Origin: JBQQPY01 sp052258065
GTDB taxonomy: Bacteria > Pseudomonadota > Gammaproteobacteria > Enterobacterales > Enterobacteriaceae
Assembly: GCA_052258065.1 (NCBI GenBank)
Contig: JBQQPY010000002.1
Span: forward strand, 1,680,786 to 1,744,785
Length of the DNA stretch: 64,000 nt
Direction: 5' to 3'
Under the pieces are notes generated by a model. The model was given only the letters and a program-made list of their open reading frames with translations, was not told where the DNA came from and made no database searches. The translations under genes and the position numbers were made by a program. Below are positions 55,149 through 64,000 of the stretch, piece after piece; positions within the stretch are counted from its first letter, which is position 1; every line of letters starts with the position of its first letter.

Positions 55149-57773
55149 ATGACGGAACAGCCGAAACCTAAGTACCGCTATGATTATCGTAAGCCAGATT
55201 ATACGATTACCGATATTCACCTTGATTTTGATCTCGAAGCTGAGAATACGACTGTTACAGCAACTAGCACCGTGATTCGTCAGGGCCAAGCCGGCGCCCC
55301 ATTGCTGCTCAACGGCGAGGATTTACGCCTGCTGAGTTTGAGGATAGATCACCAAGAATGGACGCATTATCGCCTGGATGTCCCGGGATTAGTCATTGAG
55401 CAATTGCCTGCTACTTTTACCCTGACTATCAAAACGCTGATTTATCCCTCTAAGAATACCGCCCTGGAAGGGCTCTATCTTTCCGGAGACTCGCTCTGTA
55501 CTCAATGCGAGGCGGAAGGTTTTCGCCGTATTACATTTTATTTGGACCGTCCGGATGTTCTGGCGCGGTTTACTACGCGCCTTTTAGCGGATAAGCAACG
55601 CTATCCGTTCCTGCTATCCAACGGAAACCGTATTAATTACGGGGATAACAACGATGGTCGGCATTGGGTAATCTGGGAAGATCCTTTTCCGAAGCCGTGT
55701 TACCTCTTTGCGCTGGTGGCGGGGGATTTTGATGTGTTGTGTGACAGCTTTACTACCCGTTCTGGCAGAGAGGTGACGCTGGAACTGTTTGTCGATTGCG
55801 GTAGTTTAGATCGTGCTGACTGGGCGATGGCGTCCCTTAAGCGCGCCATGCGTTGGGATGAAAACCGCTTTGGTCTAGAGTACGATCTGAATATCTATAT
55901 GGTGGTAGCGGTTGATTTCTTCAATATGGGCGCTATGGAAAATAAAGGGCTTAACGTCTTCAACGCGAAATACATTCTGGCTCGGGCGCAAACCGCCACC
56001 GATCTAGATTATCTTAATATTGAACGGGTCATCGGCCATGAATATTTCCATAACTGGACCGGAAATCGTATCACTTGCCGCGACTGGTTTCAGCTCAGTC
56101 TGAAAGAGGGCCTGACCGTGTTTCGCGATCAGGAGTTTAGTTCGGATATGGGATCGCGTGCTGTTAATCGCATTAATAATGTGCGCTTGATGCGTAGCGC
56201 GCAGTTTGCTGAAGATGCCAGCCCCATGGCACACTCTATTCGTCCCGATAAAGTAATTGAAATGAATAATTTTTATACCTTGACGGTGTATGAAAAAGGC
56301 GCCGAAGTGATCCGTATGCTGTATACCCTGCTGGGAGAAGAAAAGTTTCAAGCCGGCATGCGCCTATACGTTTCTCGCCATGAAGGCAGCGCCGCCACCT
56401 GTGAGGATTTTGTCGTTGCGATGGAGAAGGCCGGCGATATCGATTTGACGTTATTCCGACGCTGGTATAGCCAGTCGGGCACACCAGTGGTGACAGTGTG
56501 CGATGATTATAATTTTGAATTGAAGCAATATACTCTGCAAGTTACGCAGATGACGCCGCCAACGTTAGACCAGCAGGAAAAACAGCCGCTACATATTCCT
56601 CTGGATATTGAACTGTACGATAACCGTGGACGATTGATCCCGCTACAGCATGCTGGCGCGCCGGTAAATTTGGTGTTGAACGTGACTGAAAGCATACAGA
56701 CGTTTATTTTCGATCATGTGCCATCGCTGCCTATCCCCTTGCTATTGCGCGAATTCTCCGCGCCGGTGAAGCTTAATTATCCCTATAGCGATCAGCAATT
56801 GATTGCTCTTATGCGCTTTGCTGCTAGCGATTTCTCTCGCTGGGACGCGGCGCAAAGTTTGCTGTCTATTTATATCCGTTTGAACGTGGCTGCCTATCAG
56901 GAGGGGCATCCGCTGATGCAGCCGCTGCCACTGCATGTGGCTGAGGCGTTCCGTAGTATTTTGCTTGACCTAGAGCTGGACCCGGCGCTGGCGGCGCAGA
57001 TACTGACCTTGCCGAGCGAAAATGAAATGGCTAGTTTGTTTGATAGTGTAGATCCGTTTGCGATTCACAGGGTCCATGATGCTTTGACCAGGTGTCTTAC
57101 GAATGAGCTTGGTGATACGCTATTAGCGGTTTATCGCACTAGTACCTATGGCGAGTATCGGGTAAATCACCGCGATATCGGCCTGCGCGCGCTGCGCAAC
57201 TGCTGTCTTCACTATCTGGCGTTTGGTGATCGCGATTTCGCGGTTTCTCTTATCACCACGCAATATTATCAGGCCGACAACATGACCGATACGCTGGCGG
57301 CAATAACGACGGCGGTGGCGGCGCAGTTAACCTGTAAGGCCACGCTGCTGGCTGAGTTCGAACAGCGTTGGCATCAAGATGGTTTAGTAATGGATAAATG
57401 GTTTAGTCTGCAGGCTACCAGTCCAGCTGAGGACGCACTGGAGCATGTGAAATCGTTGCTTGGCCACCGCGCTTTTAGCCTTAATAATCCTAATCGCGTT
57501 CGGGCACTTATCGGCACGTTTGTCACCAATAATCCTGCGGCATTCCATATGGCTGACGGTAGTGGTTACACCTTTTTGCTAGAGATTATTGCTGAGTTAA
57601 ATACCCGAAATCCCCAAGTCGCTTCGCGTCTGATTGAGCCCTTGATTCGGTTTAAGCGCTATAATCTTCCTCGTCAGCGGCTGATGCGTTTGGCGTTAGA
57701 GCAATTGAAAGCGCTTAAGAATCTCTCCAGTGAACTGTTTGAGAAAATAAGTAAGGCGCTATCTGATGTTTAA
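55149..57773 (+). CDS. pepN: Aminopeptidase N
   Basis: Zinc M1 aminopeptidase, the main cytoplasmic enzyme for trimming N-terminal residues from peptides. The protein is 874 residues (E. coli 870). Substrate-binding GAMEN near residue 262, the zinc site HEYFHNW with the third ligand in KEGLTVFRDQEF (about 298-322), and the catalytic Tyr in NNFYTLTVYEKGAEVIRM (about 375-385) are intact. The alpha-helical C-terminal domain is complete to FEKISKALSDV. No lesion in 2.6 kb, notable in this window. Confidence 0.97.
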   Translation: MTEQPKPKYRYDYRKPDYTITDIHLDFDLEAENTTVTATSTVIRQGQAGAPLLLNGEDLRLLSLRIDHQEWTHYRLDVPGLVIEQLPATFTLTIKTLIYPSKNTALEGLYLSGDSLCTQCEAEGFRRITFYLDRPDVLARFTTRLLADKQRYPFLLSNGNRINYGDNNDGRHWVIWEDPFPKPCYLFALVAGDFDVLCDSFTTRSGREVTLELFVDCGSLDRADWAMASLKRAMRWDENRFGLEYDLNIYMVVAVDFFNMGAMENKGLNVFNAKYILARAQTATDLDYLNIERVIGHEYFHNWTGNRITCRDWFQLSLKEGLTVFRDQEFSSDMGSRAVNRINNVRLMRSAQFAEDASPMAHSIRPDKVIEMNNFYTLTVYEKGAEVIRMLYTLLGEEKFQAGMRLYVSRHEGSAATCEDFVVAMEKAGDIDLTLFRRWYSQSGTPVVTVCDDYNFELKQYTLQVTQMTPPTLDQQEKQPLHIPLDIELYDNRGRLIPLQHAGAPVNLVLNVTESIQTFIFDHVPSLPIPLLLREFSAPVKLNYPYSDQQLIALMRFAASDFSRWDAAQSLLSIYIRLNVAAYQEGHPLMQPLPLHVAEAFRSILLDLELDPALAAQILTLPSENEMASLFDSVDPFAIHRVHDALTRCLTNELGDTLLAVYRTSTYGEYRVNHRDIGLRALRNCCLHYLAFGDRDFAVSLITTQYYQADNMTDTLAAITTAVAAQLTCKATLLAEFEQRWHQDGLVMDKWFSLQATSPAEDALEHVKSLLGHRAFSLNNPNRVRALIGTFVTNNPAAFHMADGSGYTFLLEIIAELNTRNPQVASRLIEPLIRFKRYNLPRQRLMRLALEQLKALKNLSSELFEKISKALSDV

Positions 57774-57962
57774 GCAACTGTGGTTGTCTGCGATTCGTTG
57801 GGATCGGGAGGGCGAACAAGCCGGGTTATCGCCGAGTGCTAATAGGCGATAGTTCGCATGGCATTCGGAAGAATGTTATTTTTTAAGGAAAGCATTGTTT
57901 CCTTTTTTCACGCTGATGATTAATAATACTGTCCCTATTATAACCGGGAATTAGGAGAACCT

Positions 57963-58973
57963 ATGTTATATCCGCTTATAAAGCAAGCATTGTTTCAGCT
58001 TGACCCGGAACAAGCCCGTGAATTAACTTTTCGGCAGCTTAAGCGCATTACTGGCACACCGCTGGAAAGGCTGATTCGCCAATCGGTAGCGACAAAAACT
58101 GTCAACTGCATGGGTATCGCTTTTAAAAATCCCCTTGGGCTTGCTGCAGGATTAGATAAAGACGGTGATTGCATTGATGCGTTTGGCGCTATGGGCTTCG
58201 GTTTTATTGAAGTAGGCACGGTCACGCCTTGTGCGGAGCTCGGTAATGAAAAACCGCGTCTATTTCGTTTGGTGAAGGCTGGCGGCCTGATAAATCGCAT
58301 GGGGTTTAATAACCATGGTGTAGACAACCTAGTGGAGAATATCAAGAAATCTCACTTCAGCGGCGTATTGGGTATTAATATCGGTAAAAATAAAGACACT
58401 CCAGTAGAGAAGGGAAAGGATGATTTTCTCACCTGCATGGAGAAGGTTTATCCATACGCTGGTTATATTGCGGTTAATATTTCATCTCCCAATACGCCGG
58501 GGCTGCGCACACTGCAATTTGGTGAGGCGCTGGATGAATTGTTGCTGTCGATAAAAAATAAGCAGGCTGCACTACAAGCTCATCATCATAAATATGTGCC
58601 GGTGGCGGTAAAAATAGCCCCTGACATGAGCGAGGCGGAATTGATTCAGTTTGCTGATAGTTGTATTCGTCATAATATTGACGGAATTATTGCAACCAAT
58701 ACCACTACATGCCGCGCGCTAGTGCGGGGCTTGGACCATAGTACCCAGAGTGGTGGTTTGAGCGGTCGACCGTTGCAATTGCGCAGCACAGAAATTATTC
58801 GACAATTGTCTGCTGAGTTACAAGGCAAATTACCGATTATTGGTGTTGGCGGTATTGATTCGCTGATTGCAGCTAGGGAAAAAATGGCGGCCGGCGCTTC
58901 GCTTATTCAGATCTATTCGGGTTTTATTTTTCATGGTCCGCGCTTGATAAAGAATATTGTCAGCGACATTTAG
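57963..58973 (+). CDS. pyrD: Dihydroorotate dehydrogenase (quinone), class 2
   Basis: Membrane-associated FMN enzyme oxidising dihydroorotate to orotate with quinone as acceptor, fourth step of UMP synthesis. The protein is 336 residues, the E. coli length. The N-terminal helical membrane domain MLYPLIKQALFQLDPEQARE is followed by FMN-binding LAAGLDKDGD, the catalytic-Ser loop VNISSPNTPGLRTLQ (about 172-186), IATNTTTCR, and phosphate-binding IGVGGIDS. AGGAGAA lies 5 bases before the ATG. Follows pepN by 189 bases. Confidence 0.97.
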   Translation: MLYPLIKQALFQLDPEQARELTFRQLKRITGTPLERLIRQSVATKTVNCMGIAFKNPLGLAAGLDKDGDCIDAFGAMGFGFIEVGTVTPCAELGNEKPRLFRLVKAGGLINRMGFNNHGVDNLVENIKKSHFSGVLGINIGKNKDTPVEKGKDDFLTCMEKVYPYAGYIAVNISSPNTPGLRTLQFGEALDELLLSIKNKQAALQAHHHKYVPVAVKIAPDMSEAELIQFADSCIRHNIDGIIATNTTTCRALVRGLDHSTQSGGLSGRPLQLRSTEIIRQLSAELQGKLPIIGVGGIDSLIAAREKMAAGASLIQIYSGFIFHGPRLIKNIVSDI

Positions 58974-58993
58974 ACAATCTTGATGAAATAATG

Positions 58994-59040
58994 AAGGCTA
59001 GAGGTAGGTTTCTTATCTAGCCTTATTGATTTCTTATTCT
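58994..59040 (+). terminator. Probable terminator of pyrD
   Basis: AAGGCTAGA (58994-59002) and TCTAGCCTT (59016-59024) form a perfect 9-bp stem with a 13-base loop, followed by a T-rich tail. Confidence 0.6.
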
Positions 59041-59490
59041 TTTATTTTTAATTTAGGATCAATTAAATTTTTTGCTCTACATGTGACTCGTTATTCTTTA
59101 CCTGATTTTGTTCGAGACTTAATGATATTAAGAGCTTATAAATCTATTGTTGCTTTTTAAAACGAATTTGAATGATGACTCTCCAAGTTACTATTCGTAA
59201 CTTTGACTATCTGGATCTCGTGTCTGCATTGTATGATGAGTGAGGCGTTGCAAACATGATTAATACTGTGCTCCTAAAAAATATTCGGCTAAGGTCTTAT
59301 ATAGCCAAGCGGTGATTATGTTGATTTTCAACAGACTAGAATTTCATAGCGGTACTATGCATATATTTTACAGTTCTTTTCTAACAAGTTAGTCAATCAG
59401 CCGATTGGTCTTGGAATTTATAAGTTAGTTATAAAATCAGTTAATTATAGATAAGTAAGTCTGATGACTTATCATTGAACTTCATTACGC
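59041..59490. other. Gene-free stretch after pyrD
   Basis: AT-rich. No recognisable gene, repeat or regulatory element beyond the terminator. Confidence 0.4.
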
Positions 59491-59499
59491 GATTTACTT

Positions 59500-60205
59500 A
59501 GCAAAGCTTAAGTTAAACTAGAAATAGATATTTTCAAGTGAATAAATATTTAGAATGTGAAAAAAATAACGGCTAATTACTATGCGATTTTTAGTTAAAA
59601 TATGACTTTTATTTAGTATTTAAACACGTAAAAGCGGCGAGAATATCCGTGGTTAGATTTGAAGAAATTTTCTAAAATAGAAGAATACAAAAATGCATTA
59701 CTATCCTTGCTTCTTCAGAGCAAGAAACGCAATTAGAAGCGTTGGTTAGCAAGGGCAAGTATGCTGTATAGAAAGTTGTTAATGCATTTGTTTCTATTAA
59801 ATTGCAATGGATTAATTTGATCTGTAAATCAATAAAATATCGGATCGTTAGTCAAGATTTTACAAATAGATGCTCGGAAGAGATCGATCTTTAACGCATT
59901 TTTCTTTCGAAGAAAAGATTAAGGAAGTATTGAGTTGTAAACCTAGCAAACGGGTATATGACAACATTTTTGATAGCGATGTCGAAGTGTATTTAATTTC
60001 ACTCAGTTACAGCAGGGTGTTAGAGAGCTATGAACAGTGGGCCTTGTAATCTCTCTCCGATAAATTCGCGATCAAGATGTTTCTCTTTTATCTATTTAAA
60101 TTTGAGTATCAATTTCACCAACGTTATTATTTGACTAGTCCTGCGCTTGTTGGTGGCTGTCTTGAAAGCATCCAGAATTTTATACGTTCTGTTAAGTCTA
60201 GAGCG
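59500..60205 (+). mobile_element. IS1595-type element, C-terminal part, split
   Basis: 59500-59640 reads KLEIDIFK and NVKKITANYYAI. It resumes at 60077 in a 64-codon frame with YLFKFEYQFHQRYYLTSPAL and VGGCLESIQNFIRSV. An IS630-D fragment sits between, and an IS630-B copy truncates the end at about 60205. Confidence 0.6.
59645..60070 (+). mobile_element. IS630-D element, 5' fragment inside IS1595-type element
   Basis: Reads QKLEALVSKGKYAV and KKVVNAFVSIKLQW equivalents, then SQDFTNRCSEEID and KPSKRVYDN equivalents. Lacks its C-terminal half. Confidence 0.6.
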
Positions 60206-61110
60206 CTTTTGCTTATTATTTTTTCTCCTGCTGTGATAAAAAAATTATCAAAATCTTTTTATGGGAAATAATCTCAATAGCTTGAGCGATTGCATTTCAC
60301 GGCAAATTCACAGTTCTTGTGGTTGCTTTTTAAGGAATAATTCAGTTTGAAAAACGCTATTTCAATCGAATTTAAATTCGGTGAATAATGCAGAATATAA
60401 AGCAGAATTACATCTTTAGCCTTAATAGTTTTTATGCGATTCACTTTTTTATTATATAAATTACTTATTTTTACTATACTTATTGATGCAAGTTTAAGAA
60501 TAACACTTATTTTATGTTAGCAAGGAAAGCATGTTTGTCTATTGCTCTATCGATTAGCATAGTTATGCTTAATTGAGGTAGACGTATATTGGCAGTGAGT
60601 TTTGTAATTTTCAGTAGGTATATGTAACATCAGTCCGGGGTTATTGATCTTGTTTTGCCGCTTTATAGATGATGATGAGCTGTTCTGTTCAAAAATGCTA
60701 TATTTTTAGACTACAATTCGCGTGTATGAGCTACATTACCGCACTCTTGTTCGGGTGGCATATACGGTTTTCAGGGAGTCCTGTATTTTACACAAGGCTA
60801 AAACACAAGACTTATCAATAAGCGTTAGGAGAAAATTAGAATACAAATCAATTTTTAATCTGTGATTCTGGGTTTCTCTAGGTTTATAGCTGTAAATTCC
60901 CTGTCTTACGAAATAGCTTATTCTAGCGAGTTTCAGTAGAATAGCTTATTTGGTATCTATCCGCGGATATGCGTACAGGGCTATCTGCCTTAATTAATTC
61001 GATTATTCGTAATCTTAAGTTTTTGCTGTAAGCAATGTACTATAGAAAAATTAGCTATAGCCTATAGATGGATGATGTGTTAATAAATTTAAATAGATAA
61101 AAGTTTTTTA
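60205..61110 (-). mobile_element. IS630-B element, near full length, decayed
   Basis: Minus strand, from the left terminal repeat (CTAGAGCGCTTTTGCTTATT) to AAATAGATAAAAGTTTTTTAG on the right. Parallel in every block to 23135-24128 and 41422-42438, with a deletion near 60770. Confidence 0.75.
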
Positions 61111-61369
61111 GTTAAATAACATGCGTAATTAGTTGTAATTATGAGTAATTAAGTGATTTTATTTATTTTAATCTTTAGTTTATGTGTAGAATGATGGGTT
61201 CTACGCTCGAATGCAAATATAAGGCGCATACAATTCTTATATAGGCAAATGGCAGGGCCAGGATAGCCGCTGGGTTAGCGTAGCAAATATTCTATCTACT
61301 AGAGTTTATGAGATTGCGCTTGTATGCACAGAATAGGAAAAAGTTAAAGATGATAAATCATAAGAAAGA

Positions 61370-61535
61370 TTGATTTATATTGCATTTTTTTGCATTTTTT
61401 TTGATCTCAGGCCGACTATGAACTGCATGGTACGCATCTGTTGTGGGTTTTTAACATTCTTTAGCAGAGTATTTCTTTAATTAAAAATTATCGATTCTGA
61501 GTATAGCTTAAGTTTGATTGCTTAAGATGCGTAAG
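61370..61535 (-). mobile_element. IS1595-type element, short fragment
   Basis: Shares GTTTTTAACATTCTTTAGCAG and GTATTTCTTTAATTA-like blocks with 6085-6150 and 27280-27340. Immediately precedes the ghrA stop region. Confidence 0.45.
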
Positions 61536-61593
61536 CATGCTTTTTTGGCTAAAGACACCAGTAATTCATGACAATTTTTACCTGTCTGTAGAG

Positions 61594-62535
61594 TTAATAG
61601 CCGTCTTGTAGAGAAACTTTACCGGATACCGTCTCTCCCCTTTCCAGTTGGGAAATTGTTTTTGCAATATAGGCGATGGCCTCATCTGGGTATGGTACTG
61701 CGGCAATATGCGGTGTGATGGCAATCCGTGGGTGAGTCCATAGCGGATTTTCCTCAGGCAGGGGCTCTTTAGAGAAGACGTCAAGCATGGCGCCTTTGAT
61801 CTTGCCGGCGTCCAATGCAGCAAGTAGATCGGCTTCAACTAAATGTACACCGCGCGCTAGATTTATGACGTATGCGCCATCTACAAGTTGCTCGAGCAGC
61901 TCGCGGTTAATAATACCTATTGTTTTCGGCGTGCTAGGTAGTAAGTTAATTAGAACACGAGTACTCCTAAGGAAAGGAGTCAGCTCTTCGTCATTAGCAT
62001 AGCTGGTTACGCCGGGGAAATCTTTTTTACTGCGGCTCCAGCAGCGTACCGGGAATCCCCAGCCAATTAGGCCTTCTGCAACCTTGCCGCCGAGGACGCC
62101 AGCCCCGAGAATGCCGATAGTGAAATCCTCACGGTGATAATATTCTAGCGGTTGCCATTTACTCTGCTGTTTTTGCGTCTGATAGTCGTCAAAACGACGG
62201 AACCATTGTAAGACCTGGCTAACGGCATATTCCTGCATCTGCAGCCCCATTCCGGTGTCTTCTAGACGGAATAGGGGTATATTGTAAGGTAGCATGTCTG
62301 GATAATCTTGCAGTTTACTCAGAATTGCATCAACTCCAGCTCCAAGGGTAAATACTCCTTTTAGTCCTTTACGACCGCTAAGCATTTCTACCGGCGGATC
62401 CCAAACTAATGCATAGTCAGCGGGCTGATGGTCGCTCTGCTCCCACCGGCGCACTCGCGCCGCTGGCATGACCTGATGAAGGCGGCTCAGCCAATACGCA
62501 GTATCAAAAGTTGGGTAATGAAAAAGAATTTCCAT
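61594..62535 (-). CDS. ghrA: Glyoxylate/hydroxypyruvate reductase A
   Basis: NADPH-dependent reductase of glyoxylate to glycolate and hydroxypyruvate to glycerate. The protein is 313 residues (E. coli 312). Rossmann motif GILGAGVLGGKVAEGL near residue 141; NADP-phosphate-binding CWSRSKK after beta-2; catalytic Arg in NLARGVHLVEADLLAALD (about 227), Glu in SKEPLPEENPLW (about 256) and His in ITPHIAA (about 275). A strong AAGGAGG precedes the ATG. IS relics lie on both sides, so it is isolated from its usual neighbours. Confidence 0.96.
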   Translation of the reverse strand: MEILFHYPTFDTAYWLSRLHQVMPAARVRRWEQSDHQPADYALVWDPPVEMLSGRKGLKGVFTLGAGVDAILSKLQDYPDMLPYNIPLFRLEDTGMGLQMQEYAVSQVLQWFRRFDDYQTQKQQSKWQPLEYYHREDFTIGILGAGVLGGKVAEGLIGWGFPVRCWSRSKKDFPGVTSYANDEELTPFLRSTRVLINLLPSTPKTIGIINRELLEQLVDGAYVINLARGVHLVEADLLAALDAGKIKGAMLDVFSKEPLPEENPLWTHPRIAITPHIAAVPYPDEAIAYIAKTISQLERGETVSGKVSLQDGY

Positions 62536-62689
62536 ACTGCCTCCTTATTTTCTTCAGCTTACTCAAAATAGTGTGCTATGCAAGCATTCATGTAATAAAA
62601 ATCAGTATCTTGTGAATTCTTAAGAATCAACTTAGATGAAGTTTGTGTTACATATTGGAAAGCAGCATGACTTTTTTGAAAGATTTATT

Positions 62690-63605
62690 TTTTTATTTTG
62701 TATCAATATTTTATAGACTGCAATAGAGTTTTACTGCCTCAATACTTATTTAAGTAATTTCTGATTGTAGATCTAGACACATCGATGCGGTGTGATATTA
62801 AATTCTTTGCCAGATAGAAATAATGGATTTGCAGTATATCTTCTATACGCTCATTAAATTGCTCGACCATCCTATGCGTCTGTGAGTGAATCAGTGGGTT
62901 AATACGGTATTCTATATTAATCTCTGCACATAAGCGGTCGAATACATGTTTTCTGGCGGCGGAGCGTTTTTAACCAGTCTAAAAAGACGATCTCTTAATG
63001 ATTATGCCATTGTCTGTCAGTACTCGATGAATAGCCATGGGATGTGCTTGACTAAGATTATACAAGAGACGTCGTGTATTAACCGCGGTTTTGGCTTTGT
63101 AGAGACGAATAAAAACTTATTGAGTTGCTCGCTCTATACTTGTAAAAAGATAACGTCGTATAGCTTTGGTTTTTTGATTTCTATTTTATGTCAAGAGAGC
63201 TCTACACTCCATGCCTGCGCAAATAGCGATCCAGGCCCGATCGATATACGGCAATAATTTACTTAAGATCGCTACCAGATTGTCCCGTAGGAGAAAAAGA
63301 ATTTTTCTCAGGAAAACGGCCACTGCTTCTTGGTCCGGTGATAGCATAGTCTGCAAACTATAGGGAATATGGCCATGATCCTTAATACCATCTCGTTTTT
63401 GCCATTTAGAAAAGGTCAGTTTAGAGATGCCATAACGCTTATCTAAAGTAGATGCTGGCTCGTTGCTTATCTGAATAGCGGCTCTGATTTTAGGTGTTTT
63501 GTTGCCTGACTATAGAGTCTAATCATCATGATATCTTCCTATCTATCTCTCAGTAGCCATATTGCTATGAATAGTGCTGTGCGACGAGGGTCTATATAAT
63601 GATCC
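62690..63605 (-). mobile_element. IS481-like element, full length, decayed, ending at the palindrome
   Basis: Minus strand: tail near 62690, core equivalents around 62980-63200, HTH near 63400 (ISKLTFSKWQKRDGIKDHGH in reverse), start near 63535, and terminus GGGTCTATATAATGATCC at 63588-63605. The terminus overlaps the left limit of the perfect palindrome. Confidence 0.8.
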
Positions 63606-64000
63606 AGGACCAAACACCGATCCATAGTCAACATTATTTTCGACATCTATAAATAAAACTCTACGCTATTTATCTAAACTTCAATACACTTAAACTAAAA
63701 CAACAACACCCACAGATAAACAATAATACACAATACTATTTTATCATGTGTATTATTGTTTAGTTTATCAAAAATAATAGTACAACTAGACTTATAAGTC
63801 TAGTTGTACTATTATTTTTGATAAACTAAACAATAATACACATGATAAAATAGTATTGTGTATTATTGTTTATCTGTGGGTGTTGTTGTTTTAGTTTAAG
63901 TGTATTGAAGTTTAGATAAATAGCGTAGAGTTTTATTTATAGATGTCGAAAATAATGTTGACTATGGATCGGTGTTTGGTCCTGGATCATTATATAGACC
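63589..64000. repeat. Perfect 412-base palindrome reaching the window edge
   Basis: Every base from 63589 to 63794 is the complement of its mirror position from 64000 to 63795: arms of 206, no spacer, no mismatch by my comparison. The centre is CTTATAAG at 63791-63798. Each arm also holds a 12-base hairpin (CAATAATACACA at 63721-63732 with TGTGTATTATTG at 63747-63758). The outer 17 bases are the IS481-like terminus at both ends, pointing outward. Because symmetry holds to the last base, the true repeat may be longer. It contains no coding frame that I recognise. Confidence 0.95.

Noticed and set aside
55990..56940. Antisense frames in pepN
   Set aside because: Same reason: codon-bias shadows of an intact gene.
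63589..64000. Palindrome as a transcription terminator
   Set aside because: Far too long and without a GC-rich stem plus T-tract; its size and IS-terminus borders point to inverted duplication or artefact.

Overview
The window reads as part of the chromosome of a gammaproteobacterial (Enterobacterales) insect symbiont in an early-to-middle stage of genome decay, most like the Sodalis-allied lineage. The rRNA genes and every intact protein are closest, from memory, to E. coli-type orthologues at the same length. They sit as small islands in a much larger sea of decayed DNA. No database search was possible, so the taxonomic call is inference.

Layout. 1-4.7 kb: start of bamD, rluD, and clpB with one frameshift. 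5.2-6.8 kb: a broken insertion sequence. 6.9-12.8 kb: a complete rRNA operon (P1 and P2 promoters, 16S, a spacer without an intact tRNA, 23S, 5S, terminator) followed by tRNA-Asp. 13.2-14.7 kb: def-fmt operon. 14.8-20.8 kb: transposon relics plus one GC-richer unidentified remnant. 20.8-22.1 kb: dead dusB and intact fis. 22.1-29.7 kb: nested transposon graveyard. 30.0-34.3 kb: pykA, dead hexR, zwf with two homopolymer frameshifts. 35.4-36.7 kb: divergent dnaQ and rnhA. 39.2-40.1 kb: small zinc-ribbon gene and phage-type remnants. 40.6-41.4 kb: gloB. 44.5-45.2 kb: 2-Cys peroxiredoxin. 47.1-48.2 kb: tRNA-fMet and a decayed mltA. 49.7-50.8 kb: tRNA-Leu(CAA) and nei. 52.0-59.0 kb: asnS, pncB, pepN, pyrD. 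61.6-62.5 kb: ghrA. 63.6-64.0 kb: a perfect palindrome reaching the last base of the window.

Almost all remaining DNA comes from four insertion-sequence families whose copies are diverged from one another and full of stops and frameshifts: an IS481-like element, two different IS630-type elements (here IS630-B and IS630-D), and an IS1595-type element. Copies are inserted into each other, and in two places the TA target duplication of IS630 insertion can be read directly. No intact transposase was found. Gene pairs adjacent in E. coli remain together (def-fmt, dusB-fis, pykA-hexR-zwf, dnaQ-rnhA-gloB, fMet-mltA, asnS-pncB-pepN-pyrD), while the islands are joined by IS relics, consistent with IS-mediated rearrangement followed by relaxed selection.

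What survives is housekeeping: ribosome synthesis and its activator Fis, translation initiation (fMet tRNA, Fmt, Def), rRNA modification, glycolysis end-point, NAD salvage, pyrimidine synthesis, DNA proofreading and repair, peptide turnover, and peroxide/methylglyoxal/glyoxylate detoxification. I saw no defence system, CRISPR array, toxin-antitoxin pair or biosynthetic cluster. The most unusual items are the terminal palindrome, the in-homopolymer frameshifts of clpB and zwf (possible transcript slippage, real decay, or sequencing error), and a short intact zinc-ribbon gene surrounded by debris.
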